Positions 19,013 through 28,547 of a stretch of 64,000 nt of DNA are shown piece after piece. Under the pieces are notes generated by a model that did not search any database, was not told the origin of the DNA, and was given only the letters and a program-made list of their open reading frames with translations. The position numbers were made by a program, and so were the translations under genes. This DNA comes from Methylobacterium sp. Leaf117 (lineage in GTDB: Bacteria; Pseudomonadota; Alphaproteobacteria; Rhizobiales; Beijerinckiaceae). The stretch lies in assembly GCF_001422985.1 (NCBI RefSeq), contig NZ_LMNL01000034.1, positions 768,112 to 832,111 on the forward strand, in the 5' to 3' direction. The number at the start of each line of letters is the position of its first letter. Positions within the stretch are counted from its first letter, which is position 1.

Positions 19013-19065
19013 GCGCCGTCACGGCGATGCGTGGCGGCGATGCGTGGTGGTGTTTCCCGGCGCGA

Positions 19066-21429
19066 TCAGGCGCTCAGCTGGTCGCGAATCGGCAATTGCC
19101 GGATGCGCCGGCCGGTGGCGGCGAAGATCGCGTTGGCGATCGCCGGGGCCACGGGCGGCACACCGGGCTCGCCGACGCCGCCGAGGGGGCGGCTGTAGTC
19201 CGGGTTCGGCAGCAGGTGCACGTGGATCTCCTTCGGCGCCGCATCGATGCGGGTGATCTCGTAGCCGTCGAAGTTGTTCTGCTGCGCGCGTCCATCCTTG
19301 AAGGTGATCTCGGCCGAGAGCGCGAGGCCCATGCCCATGACGACCGCGCCCTCCATCTGCGAACGGATCCGCTCCGGATTGACCTGCGGCCCGCAATCGA
19401 CGGCGATGTCGACGCGCTTGACCTGCACCTCGCCCTTCGGGCCGACCGCCACCTCCGCCGCCACCGCCGTGTGGGTGACGAAGCTGTAATGGCCGGCGAT
19501 GCCGAGGCCGGTGCCCTTCTCCATCTTGCGGCCCCAGCCGATGCCCTTGGCGGCGGCCTCGATGACCTTGCGCAGGCGCGCCGTCTCGATCGGGTAGCGG
19601 GCCGGGTCCTCGCCGTAGTTCCAGACGTCGCTGATGCTCGTCGGGTCGATGACGCGGTCGGGACCGATCAGCGCCAGCAGGTACTCCTTCGGGTCCCGTC
19701 CCGCCGCGTGGGCGAGTTCGGACACGAAGGACTGGATCGCGAAGGCGTGCGGGATGTTCGAGACCGAGCGGAACCAGCCGATGCGCACGTGGGCGTCCGC
19801 CGCCGGGTTCTCGAGGCGGATGTTGGGCACGGCGAACGGCGTGTTGGTCAGGCCCATGCCGAGCTCGAACGGCAGCTCGTGCTTCGGATCGGGGGCGAAG
19901 ATCGACCCGATGGTGGGCGCCGCCGAGCGGTGCAGCCAGGCGATCGGCATGCCCTTGTCGTCGAGCCCGGCCTCCAGCCGCTCCACCGAGATGGTGTGAT
20001 AGTAGCCGTGGTGGAGGTCGTCCTCGCGGGTCCAGATCAGCTTGACCGGCGCGCCGTCCACGGCCTGGCTGCACAGGGCCGCTTCCAGCACGTAATCGGG
20101 CTTCGACTTGCGGCCGAAGCCGCCGCCGAGCAGCGTCACGTGGACCTTCACCTTGTCGGCGGGGAGGTTCAGCTTCTTGGCGAGGCGGTCATGGGTCGCC
20201 TGGGGCGCCTGGGTGTTGGCCCAGGCTTCGCAGAACCCGTCCTTGATCCGCACGGTGGCGGCCGGCGGCTCCATCGGAGCCTGGACGAGGTGGGGCACGA
20301 AGTACTCGGCCTCGAGCTTCGTCTTGGCCTTGGCCATGGCGCCGGCGACGTCGCCCTGGTCGCGCACGACCTTGCCGGGCGCCCGCGCCGCCTTTTCCAG
20401 CTCGCCCCGGAAGGCGACGGAATCGTAGGAGGCGTTCGGGCCGTCGTCCCAGGTGATCTTGAGGGCCTCGCGGGCCTTCATCGCCGCCCAGGTGTTTTTC
20501 GCAATCACCGCCACGCCGCCGATCGGCTGGAACTCGGACGGGATCTCGGGGGCGTCGATCTTGAAGATCTTGACGACGCCCGCGACCTTCTTGGCCTCGC
20601 TGTCGTCGAAGCTCACCACTTTGCCGCCGTAGACGGGCGGGCGGGCGATGAGGCCGTAGAGCATTCCGTCGAGGCGGGTGTCGATGCCGTACATCGCCGT
20701 GCCGACGGTGAAGTCGTGGTTGTCGATCAGGCCGATCTTGCCCTTGCCGATGTAGCGGAAAGCGTCCTGCTTCTTGAGCACGACGCTTTCGCGGGCTGGC
20801 ACCGGGAGATCGGCGGCGGCGGCGGCGATCTCGCCGTAGCTCACGGTGCGCTTCGACTTGGCGTGGGTGACGACCGAGTTCTCGGCCTTCACCTCGCCTG
20901 CGGGCACGCCCCACTGCTTGGCGGCGGCCTGGACCAGCATGGCGCGGGCGGCGGCGCCGGCATGGCGCAGGTGCGGGAAGAAGTGGCGCAGCGAGCGCGA
21001 GCCATCGGTGTCCTGGTTGCCGAAGCGGGTCTCGTCACCCCAGGCCTGCGCGACCTTCACCTTCGCCCAGTCGGCCTCCAGCTCGTCGGCCACCACCAGG
21101 GCGATGGAGGTGCGGACACCCTGGCCCATCTCCGAGCGATGGCAGGTCACCGTCACGGTGCCGTCAGGCGCGATGGCGATGAAGACCTTCGGGTCGTCCT
21201 GCCAGCCATGCGGCATGGCATCGGCGCCATATTTCTTGGGCTCGTCCTTCTTGTCCTCGGCCTGGGCCGGCTCACGCCAGGACAGGGCGAGCACCAGAGC
21301 GCCCATGCCACCGAGCATGGCGCGACGGCTGACATTGGCGAGGGCGCTGGGACCGGACACAGTCTCGGCGGGGGCGAGGTCGGTCGGCGCGGTGGCGCGG
21401 TCCGCCATGGTCTGAGCTTCGTGGATCAC
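19066..21429 (-). CDS. Molybdopterin-binding subunit of an IorB-type aldehyde/N-heterocycle oxidoreductase
   Basis: A 787-residue catalytic subunit of the xanthine dehydrogenase superfamily, periplasmic IorB branch. The N terminus has a Tat signal ([19 protein letters not shown]). Molybdopterin-binding blocks include [38 protein letters not shown], and the C-terminal [18 protein letters not shown] with the candidate catalytic Glu. I chose the GTG at 21429 over the ATG at 21408 because it overlaps the small-subunit stop (GTGA) and has GGGAGA upstream. The substrate is unknown: isoquinoline, aldehydes and nicotinate-like rings are all possible in the family. A strong terminator follows. Confidence 0.92.
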   Translation of the reverse strand: MIHEAQTMADRATAPTDLAPAETVSGPSALANVSRRAMLGGMGALVLALSWREPAQAEDKKDEPKKYGADAMPHGWQDDPKVFIAIAPDGTVTVTCHRSEMGQGVRTSIALVVADELEADWAKVKVAQAWGDETRFGNQDTDGSRSLRHFFPHLRHAGAAARAMLVQAAAKQWGVPAGEVKAENSVVTHAKSKRTVSYGEIAAAAADLPVPARESVVLKKQDAFRYIGKGKIGLIDNHDFTVGTAMYGIDTRLDGMLYGLIARPPVYGGKVVSFDDSEAKKVAGVVKIFKIDAPEIPSEFQPIGGVAVIAKNTWAAMKAREALKITWDDGPNASYDSVAFRGELEKAARAPGKVVRDQGDVAGAMAKAKTKLEAEYFVPHLVQAPMEPPAATVRIKDGFCEAWANTQAPQATHDRLAKKLNLPADKVKVHVTLLGGGFGRKSKPDYVLEAALCSQAVDGAPVKLIWTREDDLHHGYYHTISVERLEAGLDDKGMPIAWLHRSAAPTIGSIFAPDPKHELPFELGMGLTNTPFAVPNIRLENPAADAHVRIGWFRSVSNIPHAFAIQSFVSELAHAAGRDPKEYLLALIGPDRVIDPTSISDVWNYGEDPARYPIETARLRKVIEAAAKGIGWGRKMEKGTGLGIAGHYSFVTHTAVAAEVAVGPKGEVQVKRVDIAVDCGPQVNPERIRSQMEGAVVMGMGLALSAEITFKDGRAQQNNFDGYEITRIDAAPKEIHVHLLPNPDYSRPLGGVGEPGVPPVAPAIANAIFAATGRRIRQLPIRDQLSA

Positions 21430-21941
21430 AGGCGCTCTCCCTTGTTCGCGGCGGGCTTCTGGCCGGCACCGGACGGTTGGCCGGCACCGGACGGTTGGCC
21501 GGCAGCCTGGTGAATCGCGGCGCGGATGCGCGGATAGGTGCCGCAGCGGCACAGGTTTCCGCTCATCGCCTCGTCGATCTGCGCATCGGTGGGCTTCGGG
21601 GTGTCGGTCAGGAGCGAGGCGGCCTGCATCATCTGCCCGCACTGGCAGTAGCCGCATTGCGACACGTTGAGGTCGCGCCAGGCGACCTGGACCGGATGGT
21701 TGCCGTCGGGGGACAGGCCCTCGATGGTGACGACGGCCTGCCCCTCGGCGGCCGAGACGGGGGTGACGCAGCCGCGCACGGCGGTGCCGCCCACGTGGAT
21801 GGTGCAGGCGCCGCACAGGGCCTGCCCGCAGCCGAACTTGGTTCCGGTGAGCCCGACCTCATCGCGCAGATACCACAGCAGCGGCATGTCGGGATCGCCG
21901 TCGAAGCTGCGTTCAGCTCCGTTCACGGTCAGTTTGATCAT
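21426..21941 (-). CDS. IorA-type (2Fe-2S) small subunit
   Basis: A 171-residue iron-sulfur subunit carrying two [2Fe-2S] clusters that take electrons from the molybdenum subunit. The plant-ferredoxin-type cluster uses [15 protein letters not shown] plus VRGC. The second uses CGYCQCGQ and [11 protein letters not shown]. The last 25 residues are a low-complexity AGQPSG tail from an 18-bp tandem repeat (21461-21502), not part of the family fold. It is upstream of, and overlaps by 4 bases, the catalytic subunit gene, so the two are coupled. No cytochrome gene is adjacent here, unlike the locus at 34.5-38.4 kb. Confidence 0.94.
   Translation of the reverse strand: MIKLTVNGAERSFDGDPDMPLLWYLRDEVGLTGTKFGCGQALCGACTIHVGGTAVRGCVTPVSAAEGQAVVTIEGLSPDGNHPVQVAWRDLNVSQCGYCQCGQMMQAASLLTDTPKPTDAQIDEAMSGNLCRCGTYPRIRAAIHQAAGQPSGAGQPSGAGQKPAANKGERL
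21461..21502. repeat. 18-bp tandem repeat in the iorA-like tail
   Basis: Two perfect 18-bp units (21461-21478, 21479-21496) and a 6-bp partial third encode GAGQPS twice near the C terminus of the small subunit. Confidence 0.92.
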
Positions 21942-22375
21942 CGGTGTATCCTGTCATGGATCAGGCCACGGGCCGGTGGGGATCGGCGTCACGCCAATCC
22001 GTCAACCGGCGGGAAGCCGTCAGGGTCACATGTCGGGCGTCGGGTGAGGCGACATCGGTCGCCGTCCCGCAGAAGAGTCCTGAGATGCGGCGGCGGATCC
22101 GGCTGCTCGATCACGAGAGCCGTCGCAGCGCGCGAAGCGCCCACGCCCCGCACCTCGGAATGAATACAATTAAACGCTGGGGCTGTTGCAGCGCAACCGG
22201 ACGGAGGCGTCGTCATCCGTCTCGGATTCGGTGATCCGCCCCGCATGTGCCGTTGCGCACGATGTGAAGACAGGGGCGTGATCCGAGGGCCTGTCCCGGA
22301 TGTTGTCTCGTCCGGCCTGCGCCCCGATCGCGAAAAACCGATGGGCCTCGGAGAAATCCGGCTCCTGTCCCGATG
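21942..22375. other. Intergenic region between iorA-like gene and zapE
   Basis: 434 bases upstream of the hydroxylase operon and downstream of zapE. I see no gene. A short AT-rich patch near 22157-22176 could belong to a promoter but no hexamer pair is convincing. Confidence 0.45.
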
Positions 22376-23611
22376 TCAGGTCTCGACCAGCCCGGAACTC
22401 GATCCCGACGCTTCGGAATCGCCCGCCCCATGCGGCAGGGCCAGATAGTCCGACGAGCGCATCTCGATCAGGCGCGACACGGTGCGGTCGAACTCGAAGG
22501 CCTCGCGCCCCTCGGTGGCGGTGTAAAGGTTGTGCGGCTCGGCCGCCGCCGAGGCGATGAGCTTCACATGCGCGTCGTAGAGGGTGTCCACCAGGGTGAT
22601 GAAGCGCTTGGCCTCGTTGCGGTTGTCCGGCCCCATCACGGGGATGTCGGAGAGGATGACCGTGTGGAAGGCGCGGGCCACGGCCATATAGTCGGAAGCG
22701 CCGAGGGGCAGGGCGCAGAGATCCGCGAAGCCGAAGCGGGCGACGCCGCCGGTCTCCTCGGGCACGGCGACGTCGTGGCCCTTCACCCGCAAGGTGGCGG
22801 GGCGGCCCTTCGCCTTGCCGGTGAGGCCCTTGAAGGCGGCTGCCAGGGCCGCCCCCGCCTCGGCATCCGCCGGCACGTGATAGACCGAGGCGCCGCCGAG
22901 CTTTTCCAGGCGGAAATCCGTGCGGGAATCGAGGCGCAGCACCTCGACCCGCTCCTGGAGCTCGGCAATGAAGGGCAGGAACAGGGCGCGGTTGAGCCCA
23001 CCCTCGTAGAGCCGGTCGGGCTCGACGTTGGAGGTCGCCACCACGGTGACGCCGCGCTTGAACAGGGCGCCGAACAGGCGGCCCAGGATCATCGCGTCGG
23101 CGATGTCGGTGACGGTGAACTCGTCGAAGCAGAGCAGGGTCGCCTCGTCGGCCAGGGCATCGGCCACCACGGGAATCGGGTCGTCGCCCTTCGCCGTGCC
23201 GGCCTTGAGGGCCTGGCGATGGGCATGGATGCGCTCATGCGCGTCGGCGAGGAAGCCATGGAAATGCACCCGGCGCTTCGGCTCCGGGGCGGCTTCATGG
23301 AACAGGTCCATCAGCATGGTCTTGCCGCGCCCGACCGAGCCCCAGATGTAGAGCCCCTTCGGCGGCGTCGCGGCGTCGTCCCGGCGTCCGAACAGCCAGC
23401 CGAGCGCGCTGCCCTTGCGGGCGCGCTTGCGCCGACCAAGCTCCAGAACCAGCCGGTCGAGGGCGCGCACGAGGTGGACCTGCGCGGGATCGCGCTCGAT
23501 GGCCCCCGCATGCACCAGCGCCTCGTAGCGGTCGGAGACCGGACCGGGGGACACGGCGCCGGCGATGGCCTGGTTCGACGGCCTCGGACCGGATGAAGAG
23601 GGGGCGTTCAC
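22376..23611 (-). CDS. zapE: Cell division protein ZapE (AFG1-like ATPase)
   Basis: A 411-residue AAA-like ATPase of the ZapE/AFG1 family, which acts at the division ring in proteobacteria. Walker A is GSVGRGKTMLMDLF, Walker B is LLCFDEFTVTDIADAM, and a sensor-like ATSN follows. The DRLYEGGLNRALFLPFI block is diagnostic. The start is uncertain: I give the GTG at 23611, near which family similarity begins, but an ATG at 23674 in frame would add 21 residues. The C-terminal tail (after DYLALPHG) is a short Ser/Gly run. Confidence 0.93.
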   Translation of the reverse strand: MNAPSSSGPRPSNQAIAGAVSPGPVSDRYEALVHAGAIERDPAQVHLVRALDRLVLELGRRKRARKGSALGWLFGRRDDAATPPKGLYIWGSVGRGKTMLMDLFHEAAPEPKRRVHFHGFLADAHERIHAHRQALKAGTAKGDDPIPVVADALADEATLLCFDEFTVTDIADAMILGRLFGALFKRGVTVVATSNVEPDRLYEGGLNRALFLPFIAELQERVEVLRLDSRTDFRLEKLGGASVYHVPADAEAGAALAAAFKGLTGKAKGRPATLRVKGHDVAVPEETGGVARFGFADLCALPLGASDYMAVARAFHTVILSDIPVMGPDNRNEAKRFITLVDTLYDAHVKLIASAAAEPHNLYTATEGREAFEFDRTVSRLIEMRSSDYLALPHGAGDSEASGSSSGLVET

Positions 23612-23904
23612 GGTGCAGTCGACCTGTTCGCGGAGAGATCGGAATCGGGAGACGGGCGGCCGGTGGAATCGCATGTCCGGCGGTCTGCCGGTCTGACGCG
23701 GCCCTTCAGCCGGATCAAGCCCCGACAGGGTTATGCCTCGACCAGGGTATGGCCCACCCGGGGGACGGCGCCGGACGCACGGCAGCGGGGCGTTTTGCTG
23801 CATTGCACAAACGTGGCCGCGATGCCACATCGACGGAGCCTTGAGGGAGGCTACGCCCGGACCCGGCGCGCCCTGCGCGCCCCGAACCCGGAGACCGGCA
23901 CCCG

Positions 23905-24474
23905 ATGCCTGAGACGCGTCCGACCTTCCAACCGATCATCCGTCGCCTGTGGCCCAACGATGGCCCGGCGGTGGAAGCTTATTTCCTGCGGCTCGATCCT
24001 GAGACCCGCGCCAACCGCTTCATGGGGGCGCTGAGCGACACGGCCGCCCTCCGCTATGCCCGCACCGCCATGAGTGCCGAGGGCCTGATGTTCGGTGGCT
24101 TCGTCGACGGCACCCTGCGGGGACTCGGCGAGTTGCGCCCTGCCTCCGCCCCGCCGCCCGGCTTCGTCCTCGGCGCGGAGGCGGAGGCCGCCTTCGCGGT
24201 GGAGACGCCGTTCCGCCGCAACGGCCTCGGCCAGGCCCTGTTCCGCCGCATCGCCGCCGCTGCCCGCAATCGCGGCGTCCGCGACCTGCACGTGCGCTGC
24301 CTGGCCTGGAACCGGCCGATGCAGGGCCTGGCCAACAAGGTCGGGGCGGACCTGCGCATCACCGGCGGCGAGGCGGACGGCGCCCTGCATCTGCCACGTC
24401 CGACTCCGGTCTCCCTGTGGCAGGAGGGCGTGACCGAGGCGGTCGATTTCACCCTGGCTCTCACGGCGGCGTGA
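23905..24474 (+). CDS. GNAT family N-acetyltransferase
   Basis: A 189-residue acetyltransferase with the GNAT fold. The N-terminal part (RRLWPNDGPAVEAYFLRLDPETRANRFMG) is followed by an acetyl-CoA-binding segment VETPFRRNGLGQALFRRIAAAARNRG, where RRNGLG is the pyrophosphate loop. The LDPETRANRF pattern is common in bacterial GNATs fused or linked to protein lysine acetylation, but here the domain is alone and the acceptor is unknown. It is divergent from zapE. Confidence 0.88.
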   Translation: MPETRPTFQPIIRRLWPNDGPAVEAYFLRLDPETRANRFMGALSDTAALRYARTAMSAEGLMFGGFVDGTLRGLGELRPASAPPPGFVLGAEAEAAFAVETPFRRNGLGQALFRRIAAAARNRGVRDLHVRCLAWNRPMQGLANKVGADLRITGGEADGALHLPRPTPVSLWQEGVTEAVDFTLALTAA

Positions 24475-24597
24475 GCGCGGGCTTTCCCGGACGCGGGCCG
24501 CGGAGTATCGAGAGACGAGGGTATCAAAGGACAACGAAGCCGCCGGGCTGGTTCGACCGACGGCCGGGAGGTCACCCACGATGACGGATGGATCTCG

Positions 24598-24912
24598 ATG
24601 ACCGATGCCTCTCGCCAAAGCCTTTTCGCGCTCCTCGTCTGCGCCGCGCTCCTGCCGGGGGCAGCCTCGGCGCAGACGCGCCCCGACGTCACCGCCATGA
24701 CCTGCGCCGAGGCCTCGGCGCTGGTCACGCGGGCCGGCGCCATCGTGCTGACCACGGGGCCGATCACCTATTCGCGCTTCGTGCGCGATGTCGGGTTCTG
24801 TCCTCTGCCGGAAACGACGCGCCCGTCCTGGGAGATGACGCGCGACGATCCGAAATGCTTCGTCGGCTACGTCTGCCGCGACAAGTTCAACGAGGGTCAG
24901 AGCCGCGACTGA
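24598..24912 (+). CDS. Small secreted four-cysteine protein
   Basis: A 104-residue protein with a signal peptide (LFALLVCAALLPGAASA, cut near residue 25). The mature part has four Cys spaced MTC, GFC, PKC and YVC, and the motif AIVLTTGPITYSRFVRD. I recognise this as a small Rhizobiales secreted family without known function. Two disulfides are likely in the periplasm. It stands alone after the GNAT gene. Confidence 0.7.
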   Translation: MTDASRQSLFALLVCAALLPGAASAQTRPDVTAMTCAEASALVTRAGAIVLTTGPITYSRFVRDVGFCPLPETTRPSWEMTRDDPKCFVGYVCRDKFNEGQSRD

Positions 24913-25094
24913 TCCACCGGCTCGAGGATCCCTCGAGATGGGGATCGCGGGTCAGGCCTGTGTCTCCACCCCCGCAAAGGCTTAAGGCCAAGCTGCCTTG
25001 TTGTCGCCCTGCGCCCTGCCGATGCTCGGCACGAAGACATCGCCCCCGAGAGGCCGAGCGCCCAACGAGAGGTCGAGTCCCCAGGGGCCGAGTC

Positions 25095-25331
25095 ATGAAC
25101 CAGCTCGAGATGAGTCTTCTCACGAACGCATCGGGGCTGCCCGTCGGCGCAACGAGCCGCCCAGCCGAGGCGTTGCTCGAACGTTCGGTGGCCGATGCTT
25201 TGCGGATCATCGCGGCGGCCTGCGCCGAGCGGAACGCAGCGCCGGTCAAGGCTGCCCGGCGCCAGCTCGCGGAAGTCTACGGCGCGACCCGTCTCAGCCG
25301 CCGGCGCGAACGCCAAGGCGCCTCGGCCTGA
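25095..25331 (+). CDS. Small helical protein of unknown function
   Basis: A 78-residue, mostly helical protein with a basic C terminus (YGATRLSRRRERQ). It starts at the ATG at 25095 (MNQLEMSLL); the longer open frame upstream has no protein-like pattern. There is no signal, membrane segment or family I recognise. It ends 6 bases before the stop of the convergent 25338 gene. Confidence 0.5.
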   Translation: MNQLEMSLLTNASGLPVGATSRPAEALLERSVADALRIIAAACAERNAAPVKAARRQLAEVYGATRLSRRRERQGASA

Positions 25332-25337
25332 CTGCCG

Positions 25338-26015
25338 TCACCGCGCCGGGCGCTCGGCCAGCCAGATGGTGTGGCGCGCGCCCCGCGACCGCCCGGCTCG
25401 GACGCCGACCGCCTCCACCCGGAAGCCGCCGCGCGCGAGGCGCTGGGTGAAAGCCGGGTCGGGATGGGCCGACCACACCGCCAGCACGCCGCCGGGGCGC
25501 AGGGCCGCCCGCGCCGCCGCGAGACCCGCGGCGTCGTAGAGCCGGTCGTTGGCGCTGCGGGTCAGGCCGTCGGGGCCGTTGTCGACGTCGAGCAGGATGG
25601 CGTCGTAGGCGCCGCGCCCGGCCCGGATCACCTCCGAGACATCGGCCACCCGCGCTTCGACCCGCGGGTCCGCCAAGGCTTCGGAGGAGATGGGCGCCAG
25701 CGGGCCGCGCCCCCAATCCAGCACGGCGGGCACCAGTTCGGCCATCACGATCCGGGCCTTCGCGTCGAGGGTGTCGAGGGCGGCCCGCAGCGTAAAGCCC
25801 ATGCCGTAGCCGCCGATCAGCCAGCACGGATTCGCCCGGATGCCCAGGCGTTCGGCGGTCAAGGTCGCCAGCGCCTCCTCCGAACCGCTGAGCCGGCTGT
25901 TCATCAGCTCGTTGGGGCCGAGCTGGATCGAGAACTCGGTGCCTCGCTGCCGCAGGCGCAGAGGCTCCGACCCGCCGGGCACGGGGGCGGTGTCGAGGAC
26001 GACCCAGGGAATCAT
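25338..26015 (-). CDS. Spermidine-synthase-like methyltransferase-fold protein
   Basis: A 225-residue protein with the spermidine/spermine synthase Rossmann fold. CWLIGGYGMGFTLRAALDTL corresponds to the cofactor loop, VMAELVPAVLDWGR follows, DAILLDVDNGPDG is the active-site segment, and LRPGGVLAVWSAHPDP closes the core. The typical N-terminal beta-barrel domain of SpeE is short or missing, so a true putrescine aminopropyltransferase is doubtful. Start chosen at the ATG at 26015 (MIPWVVLD). It lies 109 bases downstream of ftfL on the same strand, separated by the nested hairpin. Confidence 0.8.
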   Translation of the reverse strand: MIPWVVLDTAPVPGGSEPLRLRQRGTEFSIQLGPNELMNSRLSGSEEALATLTAERLGIRANPCWLIGGYGMGFTLRAALDTLDAKARIVMAELVPAVLDWGRGPLAPISSEALADPRVEARVADVSEVIRAGRGAYDAILLDVDNGPDGLTRSANDRLYDAAGLAAARAALRPGGVLAVWSAHPDPAFTQRLARGGFRVEAVGVRAGRSRGARHTIWLAERPAR

Positions 26016-26053
26016 GGGCGGGGCCCGGCGATGAAGACGGTCATGCCATCCCG

Positions 26054-26128
26054 CTAGCACGGGCCGTGCGCCGGATCACGCCGGGGCCATCCTCCCCCGC
26101 CGACGGGGGAGGGGGCTTCCCGTGCTAG
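26054..26128. terminator. Nested hairpin at the ftfL 3' end
   Basis: Outer arms CTAGCACGGG (26054-26063) and CCCGTGCTAG (26119-26128) are perfectly complementary. Inside them, CCTCCCCCG (26091-26099) and CGGGGGAGG (26104-26112) form a second stem with a 4-base loop. The right outer arm contains the ftfL stop codon. No U-tract follows on either strand, so it may be a factor-dependent terminator, an attenuator before the 25338 gene, or an mRNA-stabilising structure. Confidence 0.55.
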
Positions 26129-27798
26129 AACAGGCCTTCGATCTGCCCGTTGGCATCGAGGTGGATGCCTTCCGAGGCCGGGACCTTGGGCAGGCCCGGC
26201 ATGGTCATGATCTCACCGCAGATCACCACGACGAAGCCCGCACCCGCCGAGAGGCGCACGTCCCGCACCGCGATGAGGTGGCCGGAGGGGGCGCCCATCA
26301 GGTTCGGGTCGGTGGAGAACGAGTACTGCGTCTTGGCCATGCAGACCGGCAGGTGGCCGTAGCCGTCCTTCTCGAACTGCGCGAGCTTGGTGGCGGCCTT
26401 CGATTCCACCTGGATGTCGCCGGCTCCGTAGAGCTTGGTGGCGATGGCGAGGATCTTGTCGGTGAGCTTGGTCTCTGTCTCGTAGGCGAAGGTCAGCGGC
26501 TTCTGCTCGCCCTCGGCCAGCTTGACCACCGCATGGGCGAGCTCCTCGGCGCCGGCGCCGCCCTCCGCCCAATGCTTGCAGGTGATGGCCTCGACCTGGA
26601 GCTGGTCGCGGCACAGCTCCTTGAGCTTGGCATGCTCGGCATCGGTATCGGCGTAGAAGTGGTTGACGCCGACGACCACGGGCAGGCCGAAGCTGCGCAC
26701 GTTGCTGACGTGGCGGGCCAGGTTGGCGAAGCCCTTCTCCAGGGCGCCGAGGTTCTCGGAGCCGAGTTCCTTCTTCGAGACGCCGCCATGCATCTTGAGG
26801 GCGCGCACGGTGGCGACGATGACCACGGCCGAAGGCTTCAGGCCGGCCTGGCGGCACTTGATGTCGATGAACTTCTCCGCGCCGAGATCGGCGCCGAAGC
26901 CCGCCTCGGTGACCACGTAGTCGCCGAGCTTCAGGCCGGCGCGGGTGGCGATCACCGAGTTGCAGCCATGGGCGATGTTGGCGAAGGGGCCGCCATGGAT
27001 GAGGGCCGGGTTGCCCTCGAGGGTCTGCACCAGGTTCGGCTGCAGGGCGTCCTTGAGCAGCACCGTCATGGCGCCCGTGGCCTTGACGTCCTTGAGCGTC
27101 ACCGGCTTGCGGTCGCGGGTCTCGGCGATGACGATGCGGCCGAGGCGCGCCTCGAGGTCGTCCAGATCCTTGGCGAGGCAGAACACCGCCATGACCTCGG
27201 AGGCCACGGTGATGTCGAAGCCGTCCTCGCGCGGGAAGCCGTTGGCGACGCCGCCGAGCGATTGGGTGATGGCGCGCAGCGCCCGGTCGTTCATGTCGAC
27301 CACGCGGCGCCAGTGAATGCGGCGCACGTCGATGTTGAGCTCGTTGGCCCAGTAGACGTGGTTGTCGATGAGCGCGGCCGCCAGGCTGTGCGCCGAGGTG
27401 ATGGCGTGGAAGTCGCCGGTGAAGTGCAGGTTGATCTGCTCCATCGGCACGACCTGGGCCTTGCCGCCGCCGGCCGCACCCCCCTTCATGCCGAAGCAGG
27501 GTCCGAGGGAGGGTTCGCGCAGGCACATCACGGTCTTCTGGCCGATGCGGTTGAGCGCATCGCCGAGGCCGACCGTGGTGGTGGTCTTGCCCTCGCCGGC
27601 CGGCGTCGGGCTGATCGCCGTCACGAGCACGAGCTTGCCCTCGGGCTTGGCTTCGAGCGACGTGATGAAGGCGTGGTCGATCTTGGCGATGTGCCGACCG
27701 TAATGGTGAAGCGCCTCGTCCGGAATCCCGATTTTGGCGGCAACCTCGGTGATCGGCTGTAGCGTGGCGGCGCGCGCGATCTCGATATCTGAGGGCAT
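26125..27798 (-). CDS. ftfL: Formate-tetrahydrofolate ligase
   Basis: Makes 10-formyl-tetrahydrofolate from formate, ATP and THF. In serine-cycle methylotrophs it feeds formate carbon into assimilation. The 557-residue product has the methylobacterial N terminus [13 protein letters not shown], the ATP-binding [19 protein letters not shown], the [18 protein letters not shown] loop and [13 protein letters not shown] near the end. The ATG at 27798 matches the known start; the frame is open upstream but carries no family sequence. This gene is the best single clue that the host is a methylotroph. Its upstream region has two copies of AAATTTTG 20 bases apart. Confidence 0.97.
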   Translation of the reverse strand: MPSDIEIARAATLQPITEVAAKIGIPDEALHHYGRHIAKIDHAFITSLEAKPEGKLVLVTAISPTPAGEGKTTTTVGLGDALNRIGQKTVMCLREPSLGPCFGMKGGAAGGGKAQVVPMEQINLHFTGDFHAITSAHSLAAALIDNHVYWANELNIDVRRIHWRRVVDMNDRALRAITQSLGGVANGFPREDGFDITVASEVMAVFCLAKDLDDLEARLGRIVIAETRDRKPVTLKDVKATGAMTVLLKDALQPNLVQTLEGNPALIHGGPFANIAHGCNSVIATRAGLKLGDYVVTEAGFGADLGAEKFIDIKCRQAGLKPSAVVIVATVRALKMHGGVSKKELGSENLGALEKGFANLARHVSNVRSFGLPVVVGVNHFYADTDAEHAKLKELCRDQLQVEAITCKHWAEGGAGAEELAHAVVKLAEGEQKPLTFAYETETKLTDKILAIATKLYGAGDIQVESKAATKLAQFEKDGYGHLPVCMAKTQYSFSTDPNLMGAPSGHLIAVRDVRLSAGAGFVVVICGEIMTMPGLPKVPASEGIHLDANGQIEGLF

Positions 27799-27980
27799 AC
27801 TGCGTTTCTCCCGGATTGTTCTTGCGCGGTTGGGCCCGGCGCGGGGCCGGATCCATCCGCTGGCGTGTGTCGTCTGCCGAGAGACCGGATCCGTCGACGT
27901 TGGGCCGTACGGATCGGCCGAACGGCCACACAGGATCGATCGCATCAATTTGCGCGAAGGGACAAGCAAAAGCGCGTCGG

Positions 27981-28008
27981 AAATTTTGAATTCGCAGGCA
28001 AAATTTTG
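27981..28008. promoter_or_regulatory. Phased AAATTTTG direct repeat upstream of ftfL
   Basis: AAATTTTG occurs at 27981-27988 and again at 28001-28008, exactly 20 bases apart (about two helical turns), 183-210 bases before the ftfL start. The AT-richness is exceptional locally. It could be a binding site or a bending element, or just part of the 3' flank of the HMA gene, which ends at 28027. Confidence 0.3.
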
Positions 28009-28026
28009 TTTGGGATCAGGTGCGTG

Positions 28027-28248
28027 TCATCCCGTGATGGCACTGGCCGTGTATCCGGCCTCCGACAGCGCCTCCGCGATGCTTGAGGCCTGAGCCGTGG
28101 TCGTGACCGCGATGCAGCCGTGATCGAGGTCGACCGCGACCTTGGCCTCCGGGTCGAGGTGCCGGATCGCCCGGCACACCGCCGCCACGCAGCCGTCGCA
28201 GGTCATGCCCTCCACCTGTATCAGGAGGTCCGATGGCGTCGCGTCCAT
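28027..28248 (-). CDS. Heavy-metal-associated (HMA) domain metallochaperone
   Basis: A 73-residue copper-chaperone-like protein. It has the full HMA fold pattern: a first strand LLIQVEGMTCDGCVAAVCRAI with the metal-binding MxCxxC motif, and IAVTTTAQASSIAEALSEAGY as the final strand and helix. It probably hands Cu(I) or a similar soft metal to a transporter, but no P-type ATPase lies near. The ATG at 28248 is preceded by GGAG at a good distance. Confidence 0.88.
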   Translation of the reverse strand: MDATPSDLLIQVEGMTCDGCVAAVCRAIRHLDPEAKVAVDLDHGCIAVTTTAQASSIAEALSEAGYTASAITG

Positions 28249-28547
28249 GAGGTGCGCTCCGGGCTTCTCGTGCCGTTGGCCGCATTGTGATGCGGCGGCG
28301 GGCCGATGCAAGTTGCTGGACTGCGGTGCCGGACCTGGTGCGCCAACCCGGGGCCGGAACGCGGTCTTGCCGGGGAACGCCCGCCTGAACGGCGCGCACA
28401 CAACGCGCCAAGCCACATTCCACCGGAAATTCGTTCCCGGCGGGCGGCGGTCCCTTGTGGGCCGGCGGCGTCTCGGCAACAAATGGCTGCGTGCGGGCGC
28501 GGGCCGGCACGCGCCCTGGTTTCATGTTTCGAGGATCGAAGACCCCG

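Noticed and set aside
18802..21513. 903-codon plus-strand open frame
   Set aside because: Antisense to the molybdopterin subunit gene, with the same composition artefact and no family motif.
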